This document shows, one piece after another, positions 7,044 to 14,719 of a stretch of DNA of 50,762 nucleotides (its first letter is position 1; each line of letters begins with the position of its first letter). Source of the DNA: Oscillospiraceae bacterium (GTDB taxonomy: Bacteria > Bacillota > Clostridia > Oscillospirales > Ruminococcaceae); the NCBI GenBank assembly GCA_017436125.1, contig JAFSDS010000068.1, positions 1 to 50,762 of the forward strand. Reading direction: 5' to 3'. The notes below the pieces were generated by a model. That model saw nothing but the letters and a program-made list of their open reading frames with translations, searched no databases and was not told the DNA's origin. A program made the position numbers and the translations under genes.

Positions 7044-7681
7044 TTTTTCTCCTTTACCGCTGCAAAAACGGTTTTTATCATTTGAATAACACCAACTATG
7101 GCAAGAATCGACGGAATTATCGCCAAAAATCCCATTGATTTAACAGCAGAACCGATCCAAAAGCTTCCGCCCATAACATATATGAACAGTTCACCCACCA
7201 AAAACAGTACAAAGCCAGCTGTAAAGTCTAATATCTTTACATTTAATTTTACTTTTTCTGTAACAAAAAGCCAGCAGATTATCATAAAAAGCGGTATGGC
7301 AGTAAACATAACACCTATTGTAAGATAGACAGAAGAGGCTTCTCCGCCTTTTATTACTGCATTTTTTGGGTTTTCCGGCTCATAGAGAATTGTTTTTATA
7401 CTGTCGATTTCCGGAACTATTTCGCTTCCGTAATCCGTTTCAATATAATATTCCGCACCGCCGGAATAATAGACATATTTAAGGCGGTACGTTATGTCGC
7501 CGTCGCTATCAACGTCATAAACGCTGTAATCGCGTAAATATCCCGGTGCTTCGAACCAATCCTTTGTTTTTATTGCAAGAGAAACGCTTTCTTTTATTCC
7601 GAGAAAGAGGAAAATTATTCCGGCGAGCAGCGCGGATGAAAAGAGCAGGATTATTATCGCTTTTTTAAAATTAACTTTCAC
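7040..7681 (-). CDS. DUF3592-family membrane protein
   Basis: 213 residues with a typical DUF3592 arrangement: an N-terminal membrane helix (about 8-30), an extracytoplasmic beta domain of about 75 residues containing RLKYVYYSGGAEYYIETDYG and the family-like LYEPENPKNAV, then three further membrane helices (about 120-140, 150-172, 180-200). DUF3592 proteins have no defined biochemical role. The start is a GTG at 7681 with GGGAGG 7 nt upstream; no ATG fits. It is the first gene of an operon with the HD hydrolase and a lipoprotein. Confidence 0.8.
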   Translation of the reverse strand: MKVNFKKAIIILLFSSALLAGIIFLFLGIKESVSLAIKTKDWFEAPGYLRDYSVYDVDSDGDITYRLKYVYYSGGAEYYIETDYGSEIVPEIDSIKTILYEPENPKNAVIKGGEASSVYLTIGVMFTAIPLFMIICWLFVTEKVKLNVKILDFTAGFVLFLVGELFIYVMGGSFWIGSAVKSMGFLAIIPSILAIVGVIQMIKTVFAAVKEKK

Positions 7682-7726
7682 TGCATCGCCTCCCCTTTTT
7701 ATTTTATTATATCACTGTTTTATTGA

Positions 7727-7755
7727 TAAAAAAAGTCCGCCTTTTGGGGCGGACT
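7727..7755 (-). terminator. Terminator of fba
   Basis: AGTCCGCC / GGCGGACT stem (7734-7755) with a minus-strand T-run made by the A-run at 7727-7733. Confidence 0.85.
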
Positions 7756-7773
7756 ATAGTTTTTTTATTCAAA

Positions 7774-8709
7774 TTATGCTTTGCCGTTACAGCCGAGAAC
7801 ATCAACGATTTTATGGCGAACCATTTCTTTGATGTTTTCTCTTGCAGGTTTAAGATACTGTCTGGGGTCGAAGTGATCCGGATGCTCAATGAAATGCTGA
7901 CGGATGGAACCGGTGCATACAAGGCGAAGGTCGGAGTCGATGTTGATCTTGCAGACAGCCATTCTTGCTGCCTCACGAAGAAGTTCTTCCGGAATACCGA
8001 TGGCGTCGGGCATCTGGCCGCCATATTCGTTAACAATTTTTACCCATTCCTGCGGAACGGAAGAAGAACCGTGGAGAACAATCGGGAATCCGGGAAGGCG
8101 TTCTTCAACTTCTTTAAGAATGTCAAAACGAAGTTCCGGAGTGTGGCCGGGTTTAAATTTATATGCGCCGTGGGAAGTTCCGATTGCGATAGCAAGGGAA
8201 TCAACGCCGGTTCTTTCAACAAATTCCTGAACCTGATCGGGTCTGGTATAGGAAGAATCCTCTGCGGAAACGTTTACGTCATCTTCAATGCCTGCAAGAG
8301 TTCCAAGTTCACCTTCAACACAAACGCCGTGTGCATGAGCATACTCAACAACCTGTTTGGTAAGAGCGATGTTATCCTCGAAGTCATATTTGGAACCGTC
8401 GATCATAACGGAGGTAAAACCGCTGTCGATGCAGTCGCGGCATATTTCAAAGTCTGCGCCATGGTCAAGATGAAGAGCTATCGGAAGACCGGTGTCATAA
8501 ACAGCGGCTTCAACAAGCTTGGTAAGATAGATGGATTTCGCATATTTTCTTGCTCCGGCGGATACCTGAAGAATAAGAGGTGCGTTTTCTTCCGCTGCTG
8601 CTTCGGTGATACCCTGGATGATTTCCATATTGTTTACGTTGAAAGCGCCGATTGCATAGCCGCCTTCATAGGCTTTTGCGAACATTTCTTTTGTTCCAAC
8701 AAGGGGCAT
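7774..8709 (-). CDS. fba: Class II fructose-1,6-bisphosphate aldolase
   Basis: 311 residues, the normal length. This glycolytic zinc enzyme splits fructose-1,6-bisphosphate into glyceraldehyde-3-phosphate and dihydroxyacetone phosphate. Visible signatures are GAFNVNNMEI near the start, the zinc-binding LHLDHGA (about 79-85), the EGELGTLAG stretch (about 131-139), GTSHGAYKFKPG and LHGSSSVP (zinc and phosphate binding), and NIDSDLR near 250. The start ATG has AAAGGAATGAA upstream. A candidate promoter (TTGAAA 8771-8776, TATAAA 8750-8755 with TG extension) has a short 15-bp spacer. It is a single-gene unit ending in a strong hairpin. Confidence 0.97.
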   Translation of the reverse strand: MPLVGTKEMFAKAYEGGYAIGAFNVNNMEIIQGITEAAAEENAPLILQVSAGARKYAKSIYLTKLVEAAVYDTGLPIALHLDHGADFEICRDCIDSGFTSVMIDGSKYDFEDNIALTKQVVEYAHAHGVCVEGELGTLAGIEDDVNVSAEDSSYTRPDQVQEFVERTGVDSLAIAIGTSHGAYKFKPGHTPELRFDILKEVEERLPGFPIVLHGSSSVPQEWVKIVNEYGGQMPDAIGIPEELLREAARMAVCKINIDSDLRLVCTGSIRQHFIEHPDHFDPRQYLKPARENIKEMVRHKIVDVLGCNGKA

Positions 8710-8789
8710 AAAAATTCATTCCTTTCAATGCAATATTTTACAGTTTCATTTTATAACAAAAATCAAATGTTTTCAATAGATACCGGGAT

Positions 8790-9635
8790 TTATTTGGTAT
8801 TTATGCCGACAAATTTTTCCGGAAAGTTTCTTGCATAGTGGAAAAGGAACTGCTGGGCAATTCCGGCATAATCCGTAACGCAAGGAGGCATTTCTCCGCC
8901 TAGGGCAGCAATTACCCTTTTCATCCAAACATCCGCGGGACAGCGCTCCACCCTTCCAAGGCCGTATAGCAAAACACAGTCCGCAACCTTCGGTCCGACG
9001 CCATGTACTTTAAGAAGTCTTTCTCTCGCCTCATTAAGAGGCAACGTCATAAGAGATTCAAGGTCAAGAGTCTGTTCATATACCTCTTTTGAAGCGGCAG
9101 AAATATAATCTGCCCGATAACCGCAGCCAAGCTTTGCAAAGCTTTCTGTTGGCTCTTTTGCAAGTCTTTCCGCAGTTGGAAAAGAATATATTCCTTCTTC
9201 AATTTCTTCGCCAAAGGCGGCGCAAAGACGTTCAACGATACCTTTTATCCTTGCGATGTTATTGTTCTGGCTGATGATAAAAGTGATAAACGCTTCCCAG
9301 GGTTCCTGGCGAAGGACCCTTATTCCCGGAGCAAACTCACAGGCGGCGTTTATCATTTCGTTTGCGGAAAAATCCGCTTTAAGGGCATCGTAATCTCTAT
9401 CAAAATCGAAATAATCGAACCAGATGTTTTTAAATTCTTCTTCGCTTGCGCCGATGAAAGTTATACCGTCCTCTTCCGGTCGGATTTTTCCCAAAACACC
9501 GCGGACAACGCCCTTCCATACTCCGTTTTCGTCCGGCTTCCAGCGGAAGCACTGGCCGCAGTCCAAAGTTTCCGGAAGAGAAAGCCTGCTTATATCGGTC
9601 ACCTTTATTCCTTCGGCAGTCTTTTCGATTTTCAT
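8790..9635 (-). CDS. ogg: 8-oxoguanine DNA glycosylase/AP lyase, Ogg1 type
   Basis: 281 residues. A base-excision repair enzyme that removes 8-oxoguanine from DNA. The N-terminal OGG domain (about 10-105, with LPETLDCGQCFRW) is followed by the HhH-GPD domain. The helix-hairpin-helix KVHGVGPKVADC carries the expected catalytic Lys216, and the catalytic Asp235 is in CPADVWMKR. ISQNNNIARI (about 122-131) matches the family's minor-groove loop. The start is the ATG at 9635 with AAAGGTGA upstream; an upstream ATG at 9683 has no ribosome binding site. Upstream lies an array of TGAGCA half-sites, so expression may be controlled. No other repair gene is nearby. Confidence 0.92.
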   Translation of the reverse strand: MKIEKTAEGIKVTDISRLSLPETLDCGQCFRWKPDENGVWKGVVRGVLGKIRPEEDGITFIGASEEEFKNIWFDYFDFDRDYDALKADFSANEMINAACEFAPGIRVLRQEPWEAFITFIISQNNNIARIKGIVERLCAAFGEEIEEGIYSFPTAERLAKEPTESFAKLGCGYRADYISAASKEVYEQTLDLESLMTLPLNEARERLLKVHGVGPKVADCVLLYGLGRVERCPADVWMKRVIAALGGEMPPCVTDYAGIAQQFLFHYARNFPEKFVGINTK

Positions 9636-9994
9636 AAAAAAATCACCTTTTTTCTTTACTTTTTGTGCAGTTTTTTCGAGCATTTTCGCGCTGTTTTATG
9701 CTCATTTTTTGAGCACAGGTGCTCGAAAAAAGATTACGTAAAGTCTAATAAACTGTTTGTATGATTATGAATAAACTGTTTCCACAATGTTAAAACACCG
9801 GATTTTCCCTTAAAAACAAGCCTTTTTATTAAAAGTTTTCAACGTTTTCCACCAAGTTTTCCACAAAAGGGTTTAAAATAATATCCTATTTGTATAATTC
9901 CTGTTTCTTGAAAAACAACCAAAAAACGATGAATAAAACCGTACAAAATATAAAAAATATATATGGATAATTTTATACGGAGGTGCAGTGCAAA
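9636..9994. other. 359-bp divergent intergenic region with several repeat elements
   Basis: No gene seen. It holds four helically phased TGAGCA-type half-sites (9677-9725), a 12-bp direct repeat AATAAACTGTTT at 9747-9758 and 9770-9781, and three GTTTTC repeats (9835, 9844, 9856), two of which read GTTTTCCAC and one of which differs by one base from a DnaA box. A plus-strand TATAAT lies at 9893-9898 and may serve the gene at 9995. Confidence 0.6.
9677..9725. promoter_or_regulatory. Phased array of TGAGCA half-sites upstream of ogg
   Basis: CGAGCA (9677-9682), TGCTCA (9699-9704), TGAGCA (9710-9715) and TGCTCG (9720-9725), with centre distances of 22, 11 and 10 bp. The last pair makes the perfect dyad GAGCAC-AG-GTGCTC (9711-9724). 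Confidence 0.5.
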
Positions 9995-10255
9995 ATGCTT
10001 CGCGGAGTAAACAAAAAGATCATTGAAATAAACAATGTGGAGGGCGGATATTTTGACCGTGTTCTTTTTTTCATAAGTGACGACAAAAGATCCGAACCGG
10101 ATTCCGTTCTCAATAATCAGGCGGAAAAATATGTATCCGATACCTGCAGTCTAAAATATAAAAAACGGCTTTTAAGCGGAGAAACCGCAAAACTTATTTT
10201 TAAAATGGCTCTTTCCGCAGGAATCGGTCTTGCCATAGGAACCATGTTCCTGTGA
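9995..10255 (+). CDS. Small conserved-looking protein with C-terminal membrane helix
   Basis: 86 residues. The start is the ATG at 9995, 9 nt after GGAGGTG; a GTG at 9983 lies inside that site and is rejected. The N-terminal part (VNKKIIEINNVEGGYFDRVLFFI) looks beta-rich, followed by a charged linker and a C-terminal hydrophobic helix (about 66-86, KMALSAGIGLAIGTMFL) that ends the protein, so it is probably tail-anchored with the soluble part in the cytoplasm. From memory it resembles short unnamed proteins found across Clostridia, but no function is known to me. Its stop abuts that of the convergent cupin gene with no spacer. Confidence 0.75.
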   Translation: MLRGVNKKIIEINNVEGGYFDRVLFFISDDKRSEPDSVLNNQAEKYVSDTCSLKYKKRLLSGETAKLIFKMALSAGIGLAIGTMFL

Positions 10256-10753
10256 TTATTTTGTAAGGCGTTTTATAATAAGTTCGTGCTGGGGATACTG
10301 GCGAATAAGTTCTTCCCTTTCAAGAAGTTCAAAATCGCCGAATTCAAATCCCGGAGCAACCATGCATCCGGCAAGAGAATAGCCTGTTCCGTCCATGATT
10401 GCGCCGAAAATGGTGCCTTTTGGGATAAGTACCTGAGGCTGTTCCCCTCTTTCAATATCAACGCCAAGCTTTACTCTTTCAAGTTCGCCGTTTTTATTGA
10501 TGATGTGAATAATCATCGGAACACCGGAATGATAGTACCAAATCTCATCAGATTTAAGACGGTGGAAGCGTGAAACATCCCTGTCTTTAAGAAGAAAATA
10601 AATGCTGGTCCAAAGTTTTCTGTTTCCGTCAAAGGCGGGATCTATTGCGGAAGCATCAACCATATCCTTTGATTTAAGGCATTCGTTATAGTATCCGCCT
10701 TCCGGATGTTCTTTCATATTGAGCTTCTCAACAAAATATTTACCTGTAAACAA
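10256..10753 (-). CDS. Cupin domain protein, DUF985 family
   Basis: 165 residues covering one double-stranded beta-helix (cupin) fold of the DUF985 type: EHPEGGYYNE near the start, SIYFLLKDRDVSRFHRL, DEIWYYHSG and the later QVLIPKGTIFGA and GCMVAPGFEFGDFEL segments. His and Glu residues in these positions may bind a metal. The biochemical role of the family is unsettled. The start is a TTG at 10753, 9 nt after GGGAGG; no ATG or GTG fits. Its promoter and ribosome binding site sit inside the terminator hairpin of the upstream MATE gene. Confidence 0.88.
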   Translation of the reverse strand: MFTGKYFVEKLNMKEHPEGGYYNECLKSKDMVDASAIDPAFDGNRKLWTSIYFLLKDRDVSRFHRLKSDEIWYYHSGVPMIIHIINKNGELERVKLGVDIERGEQPQVLIPKGTIFGAIMDGTGYSLAGCMVAPGFEFGDFELLEREELIRQYPQHELIIKRLTK

Positions 10754-10755
10754 TT

Positions 10756-10811
10756 AAAAAAGCCTCCCAAAAAAATGATACATATATTGTACCATTTTTC
10801 GGGAGGTTTTT
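10756..10811 (-). terminator. Large terminator hairpin after the MATE gene, containing the cupin promoter
   Basis: An imperfect dyad spanning 56 bp with a central loop of about 7 nt: on the minus strand AAAAACCTCCC...AAAAATGGTAC, loop, GTATCATTTTT...GGGAGGC followed by TTTTTT. The 3' arm holds the ribosome binding site of the cupin gene. Confidence 0.75.
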
Positions 10812-10814
10812 GAA
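10786..10814 (-). promoter_or_regulatory. Promoter of the cupin gene
   Basis: Minus strand TTCAAA (10809-10814), 17 bp, TACAAT (10786-10791) with a TGG extension. It lies within the hairpin of the MATE terminator. Confidence 0.6.
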
Positions 10815-10818
10815 GTGG

Positions 10819-12171
10819 TTAATCCGAAAATCTTATCTCGATTTCCCTCTTTTTATACATGTAATATATGGTTCCCAAAATAGCGCTTATCATCCAGCCA
10901 AGAGGATAACCAAGGGCTACTGCAGTAAAAGAATCCGTATATTGAGTTACAAAGAAAAGATATATCTGGCGGAAAACAACAAAGGAAAAAAGCCTTATGG
11001 CCGTTGGCATCCTTGTTTCGCCGCTTCCGCAAAGTGCGCCGGAAAGAACGGAGTTCATAGCAACAAGAGAATAGAAAGGCGTCATAAATCTAAGCAGGAA
11101 AACGCCGTATTCAATAACTTCCGCTTCTTTGTTAAACAACGCGATAAAATGAGGTGCAAATATAAGTATCGGTGCGGAAATCGCCGCCGTTGCTGCAACA
11201 GCCATGATAACGGCGTATTTCGTTCCCTTTTCCGCCCTTTTTACGTTGTGGACCCCGAGGTTTTGGCCAACGAAAGTCGTTATACTCATGGAAATGCTGT
11301 CCAGCGGGATTATTGCAAAATGGTCTATTTTGATATATGCGGACCATGCCGCCATTGCGGACGAACCGAAAGAGTTAATATAGGACTGGACAAATACGTT
11401 TGAAAAAGAGGTTATGCTCTGCTGCAATGCCGTTGGAAAACCGATATGCAGTATCTCGCGCATAACATAGCTGTGCATTTTTATTCTGTCCCAATGTAGC
11501 CTGAACATACCGCTGCTTTTCGTAAGGGTCATCATAACGAGCACCGCGGATATTATCTGTGAAAGAACAGTTGCATAGGCAGCTCCCGCAACGCCCATAT
11601 TGAATCCAACAACAAATATAAGGTCAAAAACAATATTTACAAAAGAAGACGCAACAAGAAAATAGAGCGGTCTTTTTGAATCTCCTACTGCGCGGAGTAT
11701 TGCTGCGCCCATGTTATAAATCATAAGTGACGCAACGCCGCTGAAATATATCGTAAGATATGTTTTTGATTCTACAAAAACATCGTCCGGGGTTTTCATA
11801 AATTCCAGCATATACGGAACCATAAAAACACCGATAACAGTTGCAAATATGCTCAGCACAAAAATCATCGCTATAGCGGTATGGACGGAATCCTGGACTT
11901 TCTTTTCGTTTTGAGCACCGAAATTCCTCGCAATAACTACCGATGCTCCGCTTGAAAGACCGGTAAAAAAACCGATGAGCATATTGATTATCGGCGTTGT
12001 TGTTCCAACTGCCGCAAGGGCCTGTTTGCTTACAAAGTTACCGACAACAATGCTGTCCACCGCGGTATAAAACTGCTGAAAAAGATAACCAAGCATCAAA
12101 GGGAGCGCAAATTTTATGATACGTTCCCAGATATTGCCTTCGGTCATAAGGGTTCCGCCTTTTGATGCCAT
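10819..12171 (-). CDS. MATE-family multidrug/cation exporter
   Basis: 450 residues with 12 predicted membrane helices in two MatE repeats. It exports drugs or metabolites in exchange for Na+ or H+; the substrate is unknown. Recognisable family features are the N-terminal FALPLMLGYLFQQFYTAVDS with VDSIVVG, GASVVIARNFGA, AILRAVGDSKRP at the end of the first half, and ITTFVGQNLG and GALCGSGETRMP in the second half. The start is the ATG at 12171 with AGGAG 8 nt upstream; an earlier ATG at 12198 lacks a site. It is transcribed alone. No regulator is adjacent. Confidence 0.93.
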   Translation of the reverse strand: MASKGGTLMTEGNIWERIIKFALPLMLGYLFQQFYTAVDSIVVGNFVSKQALAAVGTTTPIINMLIGFFTGLSSGASVVIARNFGAQNEKKVQDSVHTAIAMIFVLSIFATVIGVFMVPYMLEFMKTPDDVFVESKTYLTIYFSGVASLMIYNMGAAILRAVGDSKRPLYFLVASSFVNIVFDLIFVVGFNMGVAGAAYATVLSQIISAVLVMMTLTKSSGMFRLHWDRIKMHSYVMREILHIGFPTALQQSITSFSNVFVQSYINSFGSSAMAAWSAYIKIDHFAIIPLDSISMSITTFVGQNLGVHNVKRAEKGTKYAVIMAVAATAAISAPILIFAPHFIALFNKEAEVIEYGVFLLRFMTPFYSLVAMNSVLSGALCGSGETRMPTAIRLFSFVVFRQIYLFFVTQYTDSFTAVALGYPLGWMISAILGTIYYMYKKREIEIRFSD

Positions 12172-12364
12172 AAAATCCGCTCCTTTCTTTTGTTCCATAT
12201 TGAATAATAAACTTATATTTTTACATTTTCAATATCCTTTTGCCCTTTTCTCCGTTAAATATAAAAAGTAACCGAAAAAACATGCATATTTTGATTATTT
12301 TTATTCAGCTTCAAATTATATTGTTCATAACTTTTGTTTTTTGAATTTTTTGCTTCAAAACCCT

Positions 12365-12392
12365 TTTACAAAATAAGTTTTTGTGATATGCT
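12365..12392 (+). promoter_or_regulatory. Promoter of the 12423 gene
   Basis: TTTACA (12365-12370), 16 bp, TATGCT (12387-12392) with TGA extension. Confidence 0.5.
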
Positions 12393-12422
12393 ATATAAAG
12401 AATTTTTTCAAAGGAGTTTAAC

Positions 12423-12764
12423 ATGAATTACATATATCTTGTTCTCGGCATTGTTCTCGGCATTGTGTTTCTTGGAAGAGGAAAAAACGCAAAACAAAAA
12501 AAATTTATTCCTTATGAAGCAAAGATGAAACTTAAAACAAAGAAGACCAATGAGCAATACGACGCATGGTGCAAAAACGAAGCAACCGGATGCAGCCTTG
12601 TCGGCCTTGGCTTTATTATTTTCGGCATTTCTGCAACTTTTATGGACAGCAACGCTCTTATAAGCACTATCATCTCCGTTGTTTCCCTTATCATTTTCAT
12701 TGCCGGATTTATGATAAGAGTATATAACAACAAAAAGCATCTTGGGCACTACTTTACAAAATAA
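12423..12764 (+). CDS. Small membrane protein of unknown function
   Basis: 113 residues with three hydrophobic segments: 3-18 (YIYLVLGIVLGIVFLG), about 58-74 (LVGLGFIIFGISATFM) and about 78-100 (ALISTIISVVSLIIFIAGFMI). Between the first two is a basic loop of Lys and Thr residues. The start ATG at 12423 has AAAGGAG 8 nt upstream. It ends with a strong terminator, so it is a single-gene unit. I do not recognise the family. Confidence 0.78.
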   Translation: MNYIYLVLGIVLGIVFLGRGKNAKQKKFIPYEAKMKLKTKKTNEQYDAWCKNEATGCSLVGLGFIIFGISATFMDSNALISTIISVVSLIIFIAGFMIRVYNNKKHLGHYFTK

Positions 12765-12773
12765 TAAAAAATT

Positions 12774-12798
12774 ATCCCGCTTTTGCGGGATTTTTTTA
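12774..12798 (+). terminator. Intrinsic terminator
   Basis: ATCCCGC / GCGGGAT stem with TTTT loop followed by seven T. Confidence 0.85.
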
Positions 12799-12806
12799 TT
12801 TTTCGG

Positions 12807-12834
12807 TGCAACCTTTTTGCTTTTCTTTCGTGAT
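12807..12834 (+). promoter_or_regulatory. ECF-type promoter in front of the sigma factor gene
   Basis: TGCAAC (12807-12812), 16 bp, CGTGAT (12829-12834). The AAC -35 core, 16-bp spacing and CGT -10 are the hallmarks of ECF sigma promoters such as those of SigW and SigM, so the sigma factor probably drives itself. Confidence 0.7.
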
Positions 12835-12859
12835 ATATGGATGAAAGGAGGTTTTTTTA

Positions 12860-13420
12860 TTGGATGATTTAAAAATAATCGAGCTGTTTTTTGACAGAAA
12901 AGAATATGCCATTGCCGAAACGGAAAGAAAATACGGCTGTTATCTTTCAAAAATTGCTTATAACATCCTTTTCGATACCGAAGACAGCAAAGAATGCGTC
13001 AACGACACCTATATGAAGGCTTGGAACACCATTCCGCCGCAAAAACCGAATATCCTCAGAACTTTTCTCGGAAAAATCACAAGGCGCCTTGCCATAGATA
13101 TTTTCCGCAAAAAGCACGCAGAAAAACGAGGGAACTCCGAATATGCCATTTCCCTTTCGGAACTTGACGAATGCATACCGGATAAATATTCCGCAGAAAC
13201 GGAATTTGAGCAAAAAGAACTTTCTAAAAGCATAAACCTTTTTCTGGCTTCGCTTTCAAAAGAAAACCGGGATATTTTTGTCTGCCGTTATTTTTATTCC
13301 GATTCGATAAAGGAAATTGCCTCCTTTTTCGGAACAAGCGAATCAAAAATTAAAAGCAGCCTTTTCCGAAGCAGAAAAATTCTTAAAGACCAACTTTTAA
13401 AGGAGGGTTTTTATTTATGA
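12860..13420 (+). CDS. ECF-subfamily RNA polymerase sigma factor
   Basis: 186 residues with only regions 2 and 4, the ECF plan. Region 2 (about 25-90) includes LSKIAYNILFDTEDSKECVN and KAWNTIPP and the promoter-melting part RRLAIDIFRKK. Region 4 (about 125-180) ends with the helix-turn-helix IKEIASFFGTSESKIKSSLF. The start is a TTG at 12860, 7 nt after AAAGGAGGT; the nearby ATG at 12841 soon meets a stop. It overlaps the next gene by 4 bp (ATGA), so the two are translationally coupled. A promoter of ECF type precedes it, which implies positive autoregulation released when the anti-sigma factor lets go. Confidence 0.93.
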   Translation: MDDLKIIELFFDRKEYAIAETERKYGCYLSKIAYNILFDTEDSKECVNDTYMKAWNTIPPQKPNILRTFLGKITRRLAIDIFRKKHAEKRGNSEYAISLSELDECIPDKYSAETEFEQKELSKSINLFLASLSKENRDIFVCRYFYSDSIKEIASFFGTSESKIKSSLFRSRKILKDQLLKEGFYL

Positions 13421-14691
13421 AAGCAGAAGATATTTCCGAAGCGATGAATGACATAAATGAAGATTTTATTGAATCAGCAAATAACATAAGAAAAAAGAAA
13501 AACAAAAATTTAAAATGGCTCAAATATGCCGGAGCCGCCGCAGCCGCTTTCGTTATTGTTTTTACCGGCATAACATATAACCCCGGAAAACCGCCTTTGG
13601 AAGATGGAGAAAACATCCCTCCGCAAAACCCTTCGGAAAACGATCCGGAGGTGGGAGAAACTCAATACGGCGGACCGCTTCCACAGCTTGTTTTTGAAGA
13701 ATCCGATGGTTTTGCCTATGGATTCGAAGGTTATCTTGCCTATGATATTTCCGAACTTGATAATGGAAACCCTTGGAACGAAAAAATAGTTTTTGAAACC
13801 CTTCCGGTTTTTGAAAACACATCTTTCCATCCAACCGGCCTTGTAAATCCCGGCATCGGCGAAAAAGCAATGCTTGAAAAAATCGAATTTTCCGCCCATG
13901 CCCTTGATGCAAAAATCAATGAAGTTGTCAAACATACTATCGGCGATACCACCGAGGGAACAGATATCCCTCCGGAAGTCCTAACTGTGGTTTATGCTTA
14001 TTCAGATGCCTGTACCATCGAAGTTTCCGGAAACGGAACCATAACCGCACGTTTTGGTTATGATGAAAAAGTTTACAGAGAAGGAATCGAACTTCCGGAT
14101 GAATACAGCTTCACTTATAACAAAACTTCCGACGGCGAGGCCTTTGAAACCATAAAATATATCTATGAAAATTACGGAGATTTTATCGGTCTTGATGAAG
14201 CGACTTTTGTCACTTCCGGAGATTACACTTTTGACGGTGAATTCAGCAGGAACTACCGCATCTACGATTTTTCCGGCGATGAAATAAGCGATATGCTGAA
14301 TTTTGCTTTCAATGAAATTCAGCTTGCTCCCAACGACGAAGGAAAACTGATGCTCATAAGAATCAATGATAAGCTTTCCTGCGCAGAAAAAATCGGAGAT
14401 TACCCTATCATTTCTATTGATGAAGCGACCGATATGCTTCTTGAAGGCAGTTACATCACAACCGTACCCTTTGATATGCCCGGAAAGAAATATATCTCAA
14501 AAGTTGAGCTGATTTATCGCAGCGGCACAAACGAAAATATATGGATGCCCTATTACCGCTTCCTTGTTGAACTTCCAGATGACGGAATGAACTATGCTAA
14601 AGGCCTTAAGAATTTCGGTGCATATTACGTTCCGGCGGTGGAGGCTGAATATATAACCGGTCTTACCCTTTGGAACGGAAGCTTTAATTAA
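13417..14691 (+). CDS. Probable membrane anti-sigma factor with large extracytoplasmic domain
   Basis: 424 residues. A short cytoplasmic stretch (1-35) carries the ISEAMNDINEDFIESA motif that I associate with putative anti-sigma proteins beside ECF genes in Clostridia. One membrane helix follows (about 37-52, YAGAAAAAFVIVFTGI), then about 370 residues outside the membrane, starting with a Pro-rich linker (PPLEDGENIPPQNPSENDP). The outer domain resembles nothing I can name; it is acidic and beta-rich, with no enzyme motif, and could sense the cell surface. Its start overlaps the sigma gene by 4 bp, giving matched amounts. Assignment as anti-sigma is inference from architecture and position. 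Confidence 0.8.
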   Translation: MKAEDISEAMNDINEDFIESANNIRKKKNKNLKWLKYAGAAAAAFVIVFTGITYNPGKPPLEDGENIPPQNPSENDPEVGETQYGGPLPQLVFEESDGFAYGFEGYLAYDISELDNGNPWNEKIVFETLPVFENTSFHPTGLVNPGIGEKAMLEKIEFSAHALDAKINEVVKHTIGDTTEGTDIPPEVLTVVYAYSDACTIEVSGNGTITARFGYDEKVYREGIELPDEYSFTYNKTSDGEAFETIKYIYENYGDFIGLDEATFVTSGDYTFDGEFSRNYRIYDFSGDEISDMLNFAFNEIQLAPNDEGKLMLIRINDKLSCAEKIGDYPIISIDEATDMLLEGSYITTVPFDMPGKKYISKVELIYRSGTNENIWMPYYRFLVELPDDGMNYAKGLKNFGAYYVPAVEAEYITGLTLWNGSFN

Positions 14692-14719
14692 AAAAACGGG
14701 CTTTTAAGCCCGTTTTTTT
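14691..14719. terminator. Bidirectional terminator
   Basis: AAAAAACGGGCTT / AAGCCCGTTTTTT with a 2-nt loop, shared by the convergent anti-sigma and acetyltransferase genes. Confidence 0.88.

Noticed and set aside
7723-8838. Long plus-strand open frame (371 codons) opposite fba
   Set aside because: It is the antisense shadow of the aldolase gene, with Cys- and Phe-rich composition and no ribosome binding site.
9857-9865. Replication origin, from DnaA-box-like repeats
   Set aside because: Only one good near-match, no dnaA or dnaN, and no AT-rich unwinding element with several boxes.
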